A DNA stretch of 64,000 bases from Mycolicibacterium neworleansense (GTDB lineage: Bacteria > Actinomycetota > Actinomycetes > Mycobacteriales > Mycobacteriaceae). A model generated the notes under the pieces. It saw only the letters and a list, made by a program, of their open reading frames with translations. It made no database searches and was not told the DNA's origin. The translations under genes and the position numbers were made by a program. Below are positions 43,900-53,998 of this stretch, in pieces (the stretch's first letter is position 1; each line of letters begins with the position of its first letter). The stretch is taken from the NCBI RefSeq assembly GCF_001245615.1, contig NZ_CWKH01000001.1:1116001-1180000 (forward strand), read 5' to 3'.

Positions 43900-44245
43900 G
43901 TCACCATGGTCGCAGGTGGCCCGCAAACGTTGTTAGGCACCTCGGCAGGCCATGTACCGCAACGATTTTCGCCGGCGCGGGGCCAAAATGCGCCTGCCTG
44001 GGGCAGTTTGCCCCGACGGGCCCTGCCACGGCGGCGCGGCAGCGCCGGCGACGTTGTCGACGCCGGCCGGACAACGATCGCCAGAAGCCTGCCCGGTAAC
44101 CTTTCGGTCACGGTAGTGCATCTGATCGTGCTTGTGCCCCATACGGATTGGGCAAACCGCTCGGCGAGCGGTACAAATGGTTGACTCGACTGACGACGAC
44201 CAGCAGTCGAGGTCGCCTTCTGGTGGTCGAGAGAGTTGATGTTCG
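43900..44245. other. Structured intergenic region upstream of ripD
   Basis: The 346 bases hold no supported ORF but several strong secondary structures: GGGGCA-GTT-TGCCCC at 44000-44014, GCCGGCG/CGCCGGC at 44044-44067 with an inner CG/CG pair, and the 17-bp palindrome ACCGCTCG-G-CGAGCGGT at 44156-44172. The last is about 74 bp before the ripD start, so it could be an operator. The first two may form RNA leader hairpins if transcription starts far upstream, or may terminate readthrough. Confidence 0.5.
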
Positions 44246-44866
44246 ATGAGACGTACCTTTGCCCTTCTGTTCGGTCTGGCATTTCTGGTAGCGGCTCCCG
44301 GACTGGCCGGCGCCGCACCGATCGAACGCCCGACCGGCAATCAGCGCTATGTCGATCTCGTGATCGCCCGCGCGCTGTCACAGCGCGGCGTGCCCTTCAG
44401 CTACGGGGGCGGTGACGTCAATGGGCCGACCCGCGGCGTCGCCCGCAGCCTTCCCGCTCCCGGACTGACGCCGGTGACCCCGCCGCTCGCCGGCGGCGGT
44501 CTGACTCCGGGCCTGTCCACCCCGGCCGTGCAGGCGCCGGTGCTGTCCACCCCGGGCATCGCAGCGGTGCCCGACCCGTCGGCGAATGTGGTGGGATTCG
44601 ACGCCTCCGGGCTGATCGTCTACGCCTTTGCCGGAGCCGGGGTGAAGATGCCACGGTCCTCGGGCGAGCAGTACAAGGTGGGCCAGAAGGTGCTGCCCGC
44701 TCAGGCGTTACCCGGCGACCTGATCTTCTACGGACCCGAGGGCACCCAGAGCGTGGCGCTCTACCTCGGCAACAACCAGATGATCCAGGGCACCGAGCCC
44801 GCTGTTGCGGTCACCCCGGTGCGTACTCAAGGCATGACACCGTACCTGGTCCGGATCATCGCCTGA
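44246..44866 (+). CDS. ripD: RipD: NlpC/P60-fold protein without catalytic residues
   Basis: The 206-residue protein has a signal peptide (MRRTFALLFGLAFLVAAPGL) and an NlpC/P60 fold split by a Pro-rich insertion (about 64-110). At the nucleophile site the sequence is GFDASGLIVYAF, with A120 in place of Cys, and at the His site it is TQSVALYLGN, with S169 in place of His. M. tuberculosis RipD (Rv1566c) has the same losses and binds peptidoglycan without cutting it. The length agrees. It is secreted and likely stays wall-associated. Confidence 0.9.
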   Translation: MRRTFALLFGLAFLVAAPGLAGAAPIERPTGNQRYVDLVIARALSQRGVPFSYGGGDVNGPTRGVARSLPAPGLTPVTPPLAGGGLTPGLSTPAVQAPVLSTPGIAAVPDPSANVVGFDASGLIVYAFAGAGVKMPRSSGEQYKVGQKVLPAQALPGDLIFYGPEGTQSVALYLGNNQMIQGTEPAVAVTPVRTQGMTPYLVRIIA

Positions 44867-44943
44867 CCGAAGATTTGTGCGCCTCAGGCGGCTCGACTCT
44901 CCGTAGGCTTTGAGCTGTCGACGAGGAAGGGCGCACGCTACCG

Positions 44944-46014
44944 ATGGAACAGACACCCGCAACCACACGAACCGTTTTTCCCGACATCAGTTCGCGGGCG
45001 TGGGAGCATCCAGCGGACCGGACCGCGCTGACCGCGCTGCGCCGGCTCAAGGGGTTCGACCAGGTTCTCAAGGTGCTGTCGGGAATGCTGCGTGAACGCA
45101 AGCACCGGCTGCTGTACCTGGCCAGTTCGGCCCGGGTGGGTCCGCGTCAGTTCGCCGACCTCGATGCGCTGCTCGACGAGTGCGTGCGGGTGCTCGACGC
45201 TCCCGTGCGTCCGGAGATGTTCATCATCCAGTCGCCGGAAGCCAACGCGTACTGCATCGGCATGGAGGACCCGTTCATCGTCATCACGTCGGGGATGTAC
45301 GAGCTGATGACGCATGACGAGATGCGCTTTGTCATCGGCCATGAGCTCGGTCATGCGCTCAGCGGCCATGCCGTCTACCGGACGATGCTGCATCATCTGC
45401 TTCGGTTGGCCTCATCGTTCGGCTTCATCCCGATCGGGGGCTGGGCACTGCGCGCGATCGTGGCCGCATTGCAGGAATGGCAACGCAAATCCGAACTTTC
45501 GGGGGACCGCGCGGGTCTGCTGTGCGGACAGGACTTCGACACGGCGATCCGGGTCGAGCTGAAACTGGCGGCGGGAAGCCATCTGGAGAAGCTCGACTCG
45601 CAGGCGTTCCTCGCCCAGGCGCGTGACTATGACGCGACCGGGGACATGCGCGACGGGGTGCTCAAACTGCTCAACCTTGAGTTGCGCACGCACCCCTTCT
45701 CGGTGCTCCGGGCGGCTGCACTGACCAAGTGGGTGGATACCGGTGGCTACGGGGCGATCATGGCCGGCAACTATCCGCTGCGGGCCGACGATGCGACGGC
45801 GAGCTGGACCGATGACGTCAGCGAGGCGGCGCGCCATTACAAGGACGGCTTCGACCAGTCCGACGACCCGTTGATCCGGGGCATCCGGGACGGTTTGGGC
45901 GGTGTCGTCGACGGAGTGGGCCAGGCTGCGACGAATGCGGCCGACTCCGTGGGCCGCAAGATCTCAGAGTGGCGCCGCAACAACAAGCCGAACGAGGAAC
46001 AGCGGGACGGGTAG
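44944..46014 (+). CDS. M48-family zinc metallopeptidase
   Basis: The 356-residue protein has the zinc motif HELGH (H133, E134, H137) and a third ligand E184 in KSELSGDRAG. One hydrophobic stretch (FGFIPIGGWALRAIVAAL) lies between them and may touch the membrane; otherwise it is soluble. The C-terminal 60 residues are Asp/Lys/Asn-rich (DGLGGVVDGVGQAATNAADS) and resemble disordered tails. M48 proteases such as HtpX act in membrane-protein quality control. Mycobacterial relatives form a separate group of unknown targets. It is followed by the membrane gene at 46055. Confidence 0.85.
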   Translation: MEQTPATTRTVFPDISSRAWEHPADRTALTALRRLKGFDQVLKVLSGMLRERKHRLLYLASSARVGPRQFADLDALLDECVRVLDAPVRPEMFIIQSPEANAYCIGMEDPFIVITSGMYELMTHDEMRFVIGHELGHALSGHAVYRTMLHHLLRLASSFGFIPIGGWALRAIVAALQEWQRKSELSGDRAGLLCGQDFDTAIRVELKLAAGSHLEKLDSQAFLAQARDYDATGDMRDGVLKLLNLELRTHPFSVLRAAALTKWVDTGGYGAIMAGNYPLRADDATASWTDDVSEAARHYKDGFDQSDDPLIRGIRDGLGGVVDGVGQAATNAADSVGRKISEWRRNNKPNEEQRDG

Positions 46015-46054
46015 TTGCCGTCGGCGCAACGGTAAGCCCCTAGACTAGGCGGTC

Positions 46055-46837
46055 GTGGGCATCCTGTTTGGCTTCGCGCCGTGGATCATCTATTGGGTTC
46101 TCGTCGGCAACGTGCCGTTCCTGGTCGCCGTGCTGGTGGCACTGGCGACGGCCGTCGCGACGTTCGTGATCAGCCGGATCTCCGGTTCACCCGGGCGCAC
46201 CCTGGAGATCGGAGCACTGGCCACCTTCGTCGTGCTGACGGTCCTGACGCTGGTGCTGAGCCAGGACGTCATGGAACGCTGGATCCAGCCGCTCAGCACC
46301 GCAGGCATCTTCCTGGTCGCGCTGATCGGCCTGCTGATCGGCAAGCCGTTCGTGCTGGAGTTCGCCGCCGCGGGCCAACCGCCTGGGGTGGTGGAAAGCG
46401 ATCTGTTCCAACGGATCGTGAAGATCCTGACCTGGATCTGGGTGGGCGTCTTCGCCGGGATGACGATCTCCGCGGCGATCCCGCCGATCGTGCAGGGCGA
46501 CGCCACGATTCTGGACACCAAGACACCACTGTCGTTCATCTGCTACTGGGTCATCCCTTTCACCTTGCTTGGCGTGGCCGCGCTGGCATCCCGCGTCCTG
46601 CCTGACCGGATGACCGCGGGCATCAACGACATCGTCCGCAAGACCACGTTCGTGGCGTTCTCCGAGGCCGAGATCGACCAGCTCTATTACCTGGCCCAGG
46701 AGCACGCCAACCGCGAGGTCGGTGCCGGGCAGGAGGCGTACGACGTCCGGGTCGGCGGATCGGGAACCCCGTTGGTGGGCGACGAATCTCGCATGTCGTG
46801 GCCCTCGACGTACAAGGTGCGCGACCGCAAGAGGTAG
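46055..46837 (+). CDS. Integral membrane protein of unknown function
   Basis: The 260-residue protein has about six helices (PWIIYWVLVGNVPFLVAVLV, FVVLTVLTLVLS, AGIFLVALIGLLIG, ILTWIWVGVFAGMTISAAI, FICYWVIPFTLLGVAALAS) and a soluble C-terminus of about 70 residues. The gap after the M48 gene is 40 bp, so the two may form an operon. The start is GTG 46055. I do not recognise a named family with certainty; it looks like the septation-type membrane proteins of actinobacteria. Confidence 0.75.
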   Translation: MGILFGFAPWIIYWVLVGNVPFLVAVLVALATAVATFVISRISGSPGRTLEIGALATFVVLTVLTLVLSQDVMERWIQPLSTAGIFLVALIGLLIGKPFVLEFAAAGQPPGVVESDLFQRIVKILTWIWVGVFAGMTISAAIPPIVQGDATILDTKTPLSFICYWVIPFTLLGVAALASRVLPDRMTAGINDIVRKTTFVAFSEAEIDQLYYLAQEHANREVGAGQEAYDVRVGGSGTPLVGDESRMSWPSTYKVRDRKR

Positions 46838-46841
46838 CACC

Positions 46842-47527
46842 TCAACCCGCCGGCAGCATCCCCAGCAGTCCGAACATCATCACCATGCCCGGCAGCAGGT
46901 TGGTCACCTGGTGTGCGATGATGCCGCCCCACAAATTCTCGGAATACAGCCGGGCCAGCGCAATTGGGATTGCCACCACCAGTAGCAGCGGTGCGCGCGC
47001 AGGCTCCAGATGGGCCAGGGCGAACACCAGTGTGGACACCGTCACGGCGACGATCCGGCCCCAGCGCTGTTCGAGCGCTCCCCACAGGAGCCCGCGGTAC
47101 ACCACCTCTTCGCAGATCGGGCCGAGCACAGCCACCAGGAGCAGGACGGCCACCGCCACCGGCCAGACTGTCCGCACACCTTCGTAGACGCCACCCACGG
47201 CCGACGTCGCGTCCGGCCCGGCGATCGACTGGTAGAGCAACGCCGCGGGCAGGGTGACGAAGAGTCCGCCGATTCCGAAGGCCAGCCCGAGCCCGAAGGC
47301 GCGCCAGGACCAATGCCACCGAAAGTCGATGCGCGGACCGTTGCCCCGCCAGGTCGCGATCGCGATGGCCAGTGCCGCGGCCACCACGGTCGGCACTCCG
47401 ATCGCCAGGGTGATCAACCAGGCCGGCGGTGGGCCGGCGGGAGCAAATATGCCGAACGATGCCGAGGCGAGCAGATACACGGCCTCGACGATGACGAAGG
47501 CCCCGAGGCCCCAGCGGTGACGAGTGG

Positions 47528-47531
<4 letters not shown>
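46842..47531 (-). CDS. CPBP-family intramembrane metalloprotease
   Basis: The 229-residue protein has about six to eight helices and the CPBP/Abi motifs: EEVVYRG (EExxxR), FALAHLE (FxxxH) and HQVTN (HxxxN). These form the zinc site of CAAX-type proteases. Its start overlaps the upp stop by 4 bp, so it is the last gene of the URC operon. In bacteria the family serves in membrane-protein processing, immunity or transport; the target here is unknown. Confidence 0.88.
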
Positions 47532-48157
<626 letters not shown>

Positions 48158-48165
48158 GGCGCCTC

Positions 48166-49383
48166 CTAGAAGACCGTGCCGTCGCTGACGATGGACAACG
48201 GAGGGCGGCCGTCGCGCAGACGCGCGGCGAGCGCGCGCCCGGTCGCCCAGGTCCCACCCTCCAGTACGCAGGCCAGTGGCAGCTGCGGGGCCTTCAGATG
48301 ATCGCGGATCAGGGGGGCCAGCTCATCGAGCAGTGCCACGGTCAGCGCCCGCCATTCGACCACGAGCTCGTCGCCCACCGCCCAGTCCCGCTCGGCCAGT
48401 GTGAGATCGCGTAACCGCAGCGCGCCGGTATCCAGCAGCAGACCGCCGTTGCGATACTCGGGCAGCCCGGTCAGTCCATCGAGGTCGGTGACCGCGACGC
48501 CGGCCCACTCGAACGGCTCGAGGAGGGAGTAGGTCAGCCACTGAGACAGCTTGTGAAACGGCATCCACCCGTGCGACAGGCCGGGACCGGGAACTGCCCG
48601 GTGCCGCCAGCAGTCACCGAGCGGTTGACCACCGATGGCGTTGTCGGCGGGCCACACTCCCGACAGTGTGCCCAACAGTACGGAGAGCAGATCATGGGCG
48701 GCGATCGACGGACCGTTCACCGTGTCGAACAATCCGCCGGGGCGGCCGTGCGAGCCGAACACGTCCGGATGCGCGGCCAGGTGCGCGCCGAGTCGGTGCA
48801 GCAGCTCGACCCGGCCGGCCAGCCCCACCAACGGATTTCCGGGGTCCACCTGAAAGGCGCCGGCCAGTTTCTCGGCATCAAGGCAGCGCAACGCGTCCGC
48901 ATCGGCCCGCAGTGGATCGGCGGGATCGCTGGAGAACAAGCCGCTGCAGAAGGCGTGCCAGCTGGCCACCCCCAGGCCCTCCGATCGGGCCAGGCGCAGG
49001 CCGGTACCGGGTTCGGTGTAGTGCCATTCGGTCCCGGCGCCGGCGTCCAGCAACACGCTCACCACGGTCAGGTCGATCATCGACCGGGCCCGGTCTGCCG
49101 TAGTCACATCTGCGGTGCGCGTGCGTAACTCAGCTCGGCGATCCACACCGCCGGCCTCGAAATGCCGCCACCGGCTGTGGTAGGGGATGGCGAGGGTGGG
49201 GTAGCGGCCGCGCGTGACGTCGGCGACCTCAACGGCCGCATGACCCAGACCGTCGTCATCGACCAGGAACCAGGGCGAGTCGCCGTCCCGGGCGCGCTGC
49301 AGAAGATGTTGGGCGCGTTGGCGGATCGCGGAGGTGGTACGCAGGGCGGCGACGGCCGCCGAGCCGTCCGGGGCCGTGGTCAT
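48166..49383 (-). CDS. URC4-family protein (DUF1688), uracil catabolism
   Basis: The 405-residue protein aligns with the URC4/DUF1688 family: an N-terminal [17 protein letters not shown], the middle [19 protein letters not shown], the central [20 protein letters not shown] and the [16 protein letters not shown] segment. URC4 is needed, with URC1 and a phosphoribosyltransferase, for uracil degradation in yeast; its chemistry is not settled. The ATG at 49383 overlaps the URC1 stop by 4 bp, so the two are coupled. Confidence 0.88.
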   Translation of the reverse strand: MTTAPDGSAAVAALRTTSAIRQRAQHLLQRARDGDSPWFLVDDDGLGHAAVEVADVTRGRYPTLAIPYHSRWRHFEAGGVDRRAELRTRTADVTTADRARSMIDLTVVSVLLDAGAGTEWHYTEPGTGLRLARSEGLGVASWHAFCSGLFSSDPADPLRADADALRCLDAEKLAGAFQVDPGNPLVGLAGRVELLHRLGAHLAAHPDVFGSHGRPGGLFDTVNGPSIAAHDLLSVLLGTLSGVWPADNAIGGQPLGDCWRHRAVPGPGLSHGWMPFHKLSQWLTYSLLEPFEWAGVAVTDLDGLTGLPEYRNGGLLLDTGALRLRDLTLAERDWAVGDELVVEWRALTVALLDELAPLIRDHLKAPQLPLACVLEGGTWATGRALAARLRDGRPPLSIVSDGTVF

Positions 49384-50654
49384 GGGTTGAGTCCGCGGCC
49401 CTTGGCGATCTTGAGCTCGTCGGCACCCGGCACCGGTCCGGGGGTGAAGTAGCCGGCGGCCATCTTGGCGTCGATCTCGACCCGGGCGTCGGCGGGGATC
49501 AGATCGTCGGGGATGTTGACGCGCTCGCCGACCTCGATGCCGGAGCCGGTGATGGCGTCGTACTTCATGTTGCTCATCGACACCAGGCGGTGGATCTTGC
49601 GGATCCCCAGCCAGTGCAGGACGTCGGGCATGAGCTCCTGGAATCGCATGTCCTGTACGCCGGCAACGCATTCGGTGCGGGCGAAGTACTGATCTGCGGT
49701 GTCTCCGCCGTGCTGGCGCTTGCGAGCGTTGTAGACCAGGAACTTGGTCACCTCGCCCAGCGCCCGGCCTTCCTTGCGTGAATACGCGACCAGCCCGACC
49801 CCACCGCGCTGGGCGCCGGCGACGCATTCCTCGATGGCGTGCGTGAGATAGGGCCGGCACGTGCAGATGTCGGAGCCGAAGACGTCCGAGCCGTTGCATT
49901 CGTCGTGTACCCGCGCGGTCAGTTCCACGGTCGGATCGGCCAGATCGCGTGGTGCGCCGAAGATGTAGATGGTCTGCCCGCCGATCGGAGGCAGGAACAC
50001 CTCAAGATCCCCGCGGGTGACGAGTTCGGGGTACATGCCCCCGGTCTCCTCGAACAGCACCCGGCGCAGCGCGGTCTCGGTGCAGCTGAACCGGGCCGCT
50101 ACCCCGGGCAGGAACCACACCGGTTCGATGGCCGCCTTCGTCACCAGCGCCGCACCGTTTTCCAGGAGCACCCGGCCATCGGGATGCAGCCGGCCGGCGG
50201 CGATGGCCGTGGCGATCTCCGGCACCATCACGTGCGCCTTGGTCACGGCAATGGTCGGCCGGATGTCGTAGCCGGCCGCCAGTTCGGCGGTGAAGGCATC
50301 GGCGACCATCGCGCCCCAGGGGTCGAGGCTGACGATCGCCTCGGGCCGGCTCCACTGCGGGTACGGACCGATCACATCGGTAGGGGCAGTGTTGGTCAGA
50401 TCGGCGCGGTGAGCCGGTGAGAGTGCCCCGGCCGCGACAGCAAGTGCCCGGTACACGCTGTATGAGCCGCTGTGGGTGCCGATCACGTTGCGGTGCGCGC
50501 GGGTGGTGGTGGTCCCGATCACCGGGCCGCGCTCGGCGGCGCTCGGTGCGCCCCAACGGATCGTCGGGGTACCCGCGGCGGCGCTGTGGGAGGTCAACCG
50601 GATGTGCCGGGCCTTCGCCGGCTCCGCGGACGCACCCGGTGATTCGGCGACCAT
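49380..50654 (-). CDS. URC1-family GTP cyclohydrolase II-like protein, uracil catabolism
   Basis: The 424-residue protein has an N-terminal extension of about 190 residues and a GTP cyclohydrolase II-type domain after it. The zinc cysteines are kept (HDECNGSDVFGSDICTC), and YSRKEGRALGEV corresponds to the catalytic region. In fungi URC1 is this type and acts in uracil breakdown, not riboflavin synthesis. It starts the operon URC1-URC4-upp-CPBP. ATG 50654 has GGAAGGAG 8 nt upstream. The true substrate is thought to be a uridine derivative rather than GTP. Confidence 0.88.
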   Translation of the reverse strand: MVAESPGASAEPAKARHIRLTSHSAAAGTPTIRWGAPSAAERGPVIGTTTTRAHRNVIGTHSGSYSVYRALAVAAGALSPAHRADLTNTAPTDVIGPYPQWSRPEAIVSLDPWGAMVADAFTAELAAGYDIRPTIAVTKAHVMVPEIATAIAAGRLHPDGRVLLENGAALVTKAAIEPVWFLPGVAARFSCTETALRRVLFEETGGMYPELVTRGDLEVFLPPIGGQTIYIFGAPRDLADPTVELTARVHDECNGSDVFGSDICTCRPYLTHAIEECVAGAQRGGVGLVAYSRKEGRALGEVTKFLVYNARKRQHGGDTADQYFARTECVAGVQDMRFQELMPDVLHWLGIRKIHRLVSMSNMKYDAITGSGIEVGERVNIPDDLIPADARVEIDAKMAAGYFTPGPVPGADELKIAKGRGLNP

Positions 50655-50752
50655 GTCGGTGCTCCTTCCTCCGCGCGTGCGCCCGGTTGAGACAGTCCAG
50701 TCAACCCCGAATCGGGGAGTTCTGCATACGGTGTGCCCGTACCGTCGATGAG

Positions 50753-51127
50753 GTGCGGTGGATCGTGGACGCCATGAACGTGATCGGAACCCGACCCGAC
50801 GGCTGGTGGAAGAACCGCCGAGGTGCGATGGCACGTCTGGTCGAGCGACTCGAGCGCTGGGCCGAGGCCGAGGACCGGCGGGTGACGGTGGTGTTCGAAG
50901 GGCCGGCCACGCCACCGATCGAGTCTGCGGTCGTAGACATACGCCACGCCCCGCGGGCGACCGCGAATTCGGCCGACGACGAGATCGTGCGGATGGTTCA
51001 GGCGGATTCGCGGCCCGGCGAGATCACGGTCGTGACATCGGACGGCGGGCTGGCCGCCAGGGTCCGCGCCGCCGGCGCGTACGTGCAGGCGGCCGCCGGG
51101 TTCCGCGATCTGATCGACCGATTCTGA
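50753..51127 (+). CDS. NYN-domain RNase-like protein
   Basis: The 124-residue protein has the NYN (PIN-like) pattern of YacP relatives: an initial WIVDAMNVIGTRPDGWWK with the first Asp, VTVVFEGPAT, NSADDEIVRMVQA for the second acidic cluster and VVTSDGGLAARVRAAGA. These carry metal-dependent nuclease residues, so it probably cuts or binds RNA. GTG 50753 is the start that keeps the first strand. It is divergent from the URC operon by 98 bp. Confidence 0.8.
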   Translation: MRWIVDAMNVIGTRPDGWWKNRRGAMARLVERLERWAEAEDRRVTVVFEGPATPPIESAVVDIRHAPRATANSADDEIVRMVQADSRPGEITVVTSDGGLAARVRAAGAYVQAAAGFRDLIDRF

Positions 51128-51161
51128 CTATGCCGGCGCTGCGGTGCACTACCGTCACGAC

Positions 51162-52376
51162 ATGCTCGACGATGCGGTCAGCATCAGCGGTGTTGACCTG
51201 ACCGATCCGGCGGTCTACGAGGCCGGTGTGCCGCTGGCGGCATTCCGGGAACTTAGGCGGCGGGCGCCGGTCGCATGGCATCCGTACCAGGATGGGGCGG
51301 GGTTCTGGGCGCTCACGGGATATGACGAGGTCCTCGCGGTGTCGCGGGACAGCGCGACGTGGTCCTCGGCGCGGACCGGGGTACTCTTCGACGTTCCGCT
51401 GCCGGAGAATTCGTATCAGCTCGAGCTCATGATGCTGACGATGGATCCACCGCGGCACAGCGCTCTCCGGACGCTGGTCAGCAAGGGCTTCACCCCTCGG
51501 CATGTCGCCCAGTTGCGCGAGCGGCTGGGATTCCTGGCCACCGAGATCGTGGACGGGGTGCTCGATCGCGGCGAGTGTGAATTCGTGTCCGACGTCGCCG
51601 GTGCCCTGCCGTCGTACGTGATCGCCGAACTCCTCGGCATCTCGCATGAGGACGGGCGCCGTCTGTATTACCTGACCGAGGCCATGAATTCGGAGCATGT
51701 GGGCGAAGCCACGGACCTCGTCCTTCAGGCGCAGCTGGAGATGTTCGAGTACGCGTCGGCACTGGCGCAACGCAAGCGCGCCGACCCAGGCGACGACATC
51801 GCGACCGCTCTGCTCAATGCCGAGGTGGATGGCCGGCACCTCACCGACCTCGAGTTCAACATGTTCTTCCTGTTGATGATCAACGCCGGGGGAGACACCA
51901 CCCGCAACCTGGTTTCGGCGGGCACCTTGACCCTGCTCGAGCACCCGGAGGAACTCGCCCGGCTGACGGCCGACCCCGGGCTGCTGTCCAGCGCGGTCGA
52001 AGAGATGCTCCGCTACGTCAGCCCGGTGACCGCCTTCACCCGCACGGCAACGAAAGATACTGAACTGCACGGTGTTCGCATCGCCGAAGGGCAGCGGGTG
52101 GCGATGTTCTTCCCGTCGGCCAATCGCGACGAATCGCAATTCTGCGACCCCGACCGTTTCGACATCGGCCGAAACCCGAACCCACACCTGGCTTTCGGCG
52201 GTGGGGGGACACACTTCTGCCTCGGCGCGAACCTGGCCCGCGTCGAGGCCAGGGCCATCTTCCCCGAAATCCTGAACCGGATGAAGGATCTCGAGGTCGC
52301 CGGGCCCGTAGAGCGGGTGCGCTCGAATCTGATGAACGGCATCCACTCGATGCCGGTGCGCTTCACCGCGGCGTGA
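51162..52376 (+). CDS. Cytochrome P450
   Basis: The 404-residue P450 has the I-helix motif INAGGDTTRN (about 240-250), the ExxR in EEMLRYVSPV and the heme loop FGGGGTHFCLGANLAR with the Cys ligand. It belongs to the class of soluble bacterial P450s fed by ferredoxin. I do not assign a CYP family: it shares the general style of the CYP125/CYP124-type mycobacterial enzymes but not their N-terminus. ATG 51162 is chosen over 51144. It is convergent with the ligase gene, the stops adjoining. Confidence 0.9.
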   Translation: MLDDAVSISGVDLTDPAVYEAGVPLAAFRELRRRAPVAWHPYQDGAGFWALTGYDEVLAVSRDSATWSSARTGVLFDVPLPENSYQLELMMLTMDPPRHSALRTLVSKGFTPRHVAQLRERLGFLATEIVDGVLDRGECEFVSDVAGALPSYVIAELLGISHEDGRRLYYLTEAMNSEHVGEATDLVLQAQLEMFEYASALAQRKRADPGDDIATALLNAEVDGRHLTDLEFNMFFLLMINAGGDTTRNLVSAGTLTLLEHPEELARLTADPGLLSSAVEEMLRYVSPVTAFTRTATKDTELHGVRIAEGQRVAMFFPSANRDESQFCDPDRFDIGRNPNPHLAFGGGGTHFCLGANLARVEARAIFPEILNRMKDLEVAGPVERVRSNLMNGIHSMPVRFTAA

Positions 52377-53954
52377 TCACCCGTCGGACCGCCGTGCGGA
52401 CTGAAGCCGGGCCGTCTCCAGCTCTCCGTCGATGATCAACTGCCGCAGGGTCTTCCGGTCGAACTTTCCGCTCGGCAGGGTCGGGATCCGGTCACTGGCG
52501 ACCAATGCCCATCGCGTCGGCACCTTGTAGGCCGACAGTTGTTCCCGGGCGTAGGCGGCCAGGGCTGCCAGGTCGAGTTCCGCGGTGGGCACCACGACCG
52601 CACAGACTTCCTCACCGCGCTGCGGGTCGTCGATACCGACGACCACACACTGGGCCACAGAGGCGGATTCGGCGATGACGGCCTCGACTTCCAACGGCGA
52701 GACGTTGGCCCCGGCGGCCTTGATCAGGTCGGTGGTCCGTCCGACGTAGAACAGTCGGGGATCGCCGTCGCGGCGGTACACCTTGTCGCCGGTGTGGTAC
52801 CAGCCGTCGGCGTCGAACGTGTCCGACCGCTCCCGCTTGTTGTACCCGGCCATCACGCCGATACCGCGGACGAGTAGTTCGCCGGTTTCTCCGGGCGCAA
52901 CGGGGGATCCGTGTTCGTCGACGATGGCCATGTCGGTGAAGACGAATCCACCCGCGGTCTCAGACATGGTGCGGTGCACCGGGAATCCGTCGGGCACATC
53001 CGTCATGGCGATGTCCAGCGGGCCGTCGCGCAGCATCGGTGCACTGCTCAGGTCACGTTCGGCGAACGACGGATGCTCACGCAGCTTCTGGGTGAACGCG
53101 GGCCAGCCCACGATGCCGGTGATCCGTTCCCGCTCAGCGAGATCCAGTGCGGTTTCCGGATCGAGTTTGGGCATGACCACCAGCGTGACGGGCTCGTGCA
53201 GGGCGCCGGTGACCGCGAGCAGTCCGCCGATCCAGAAGAACGGCATGGCGCACAGGATGCGGGACCGGTCCTGTGTGCCGGTGATCGCCCGGATGGCTGC
53301 CGGCCAGGTCGAGGTCTGGCGTACCAGCGTCCCGTGGGTGTGCAGGACCCCCTTGGGGTCGGCAGTGGACCCGGACGTGTGCACCATGATGGCGAGGTCG
53401 GCGGCCGACACCTCGGCTTCCGCGGCGGTAAGCACCTCGACCGGCACGACGTCGGCGGTGTCATCGCACCCGAGCGATGCCCACGGCCGGGTGACGGTGC
53501 CGGTCAGGGCGATGCGACGCAGGTAGGGTGCGGCGCGCAGGGCCAGTCGGCTGGTGGACTGGCCGGCCAGTTCGGGCAGCGCCGCCTCCAACCGGTCGGC
53601 GACATCGATGTTCAGCACCGCGCTGGGGGCGATGAGTAGTCCGATGTCGGCCAGGCGCAACACCTTTGCGATCTCGGCGGGTGTATACAGCGTGCTCAGC
53701 GGAACTGCGACCGCCCCGATCCGCGACACCGCCAGCCACCATGTCACCCACTCGGCGCCGTTCGGGAACAACAGGCCGACGCGCGTGCCCTTGCCGACCC
53801 CTTCGTGCAGCAGCCACCGCGCCAGGTGCGCGGACCGTTGCTCGGCCTCGCGGTAGGTGAGCCGATCGGTGGGAGTGATGAGGTAGACGGACTCACCGAA
53901 CTCGGCGATGCCGCGGTGCAGCAGCGCGGGAATGGTCAGCGGGGGTTGCGTCAC
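52377..53954 (-). CDS. AMP-binding acyl-CoA synthetase
   Basis: The 525-residue adenylate-forming enzyme has the core motif MVHTSGSTADPKGVLHTH, the SETAGGFVF region, the GWYHTGDKVYRRD segment and the C-terminal catalytic Lys in LPSGKFDRKTL. It activates a carboxylic acid as CoA thioester. It resembles class I/FadD-like ligases rather than the FAAL at 55656. The adjoining P450 may act on the same aromatic or steroid side-chain acid, but only position suggests this. Confidence 0.87.
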   Translation of the reverse strand: MTQPPLTIPALLHRGIAEFGESVYLITPTDRLTYREAEQRSAHLARWLLHEGVGKGTRVGLLFPNGAEWVTWWLAVSRIGAVAVPLSTLYTPAEIAKVLRLADIGLLIAPSAVLNIDVADRLEAALPELAGQSTSRLALRAAPYLRRIALTGTVTRPWASLGCDDTADVVPVEVLTAAEAEVSAADLAIMVHTSGSTADPKGVLHTHGTLVRQTSTWPAAIRAITGTQDRSRILCAMPFFWIGGLLAVTGALHEPVTLVVMPKLDPETALDLAERERITGIVGWPAFTQKLREHPSFAERDLSSAPMLRDGPLDIAMTDVPDGFPVHRTMSETAGGFVFTDMAIVDEHGSPVAPGETGELLVRGIGVMAGYNKRERSDTFDADGWYHTGDKVYRRDGDPRLFYVGRTTDLIKAAGANVSPLEVEAVIAESASVAQCVVVGIDDPQRGEEVCAVVVPTAELDLAALAAYAREQLSAYKVPTRWALVASDRIPTLPSGKFDRKTLRQLIIDGELETARLQSARRSDG

Positions 53955-53998
53955 CCGCTCATCTTCTCCAATGGGCGATACCGCCCCGCCCGGGGTGG

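Noticed and set aside
43900..44245. TPP riboswitch for tenA or a c-di-AMP riboswitch for ripD
   Set aside because: None of the conserved sequence blocks of either class was seen on the relevant strand, although hairpins are present.
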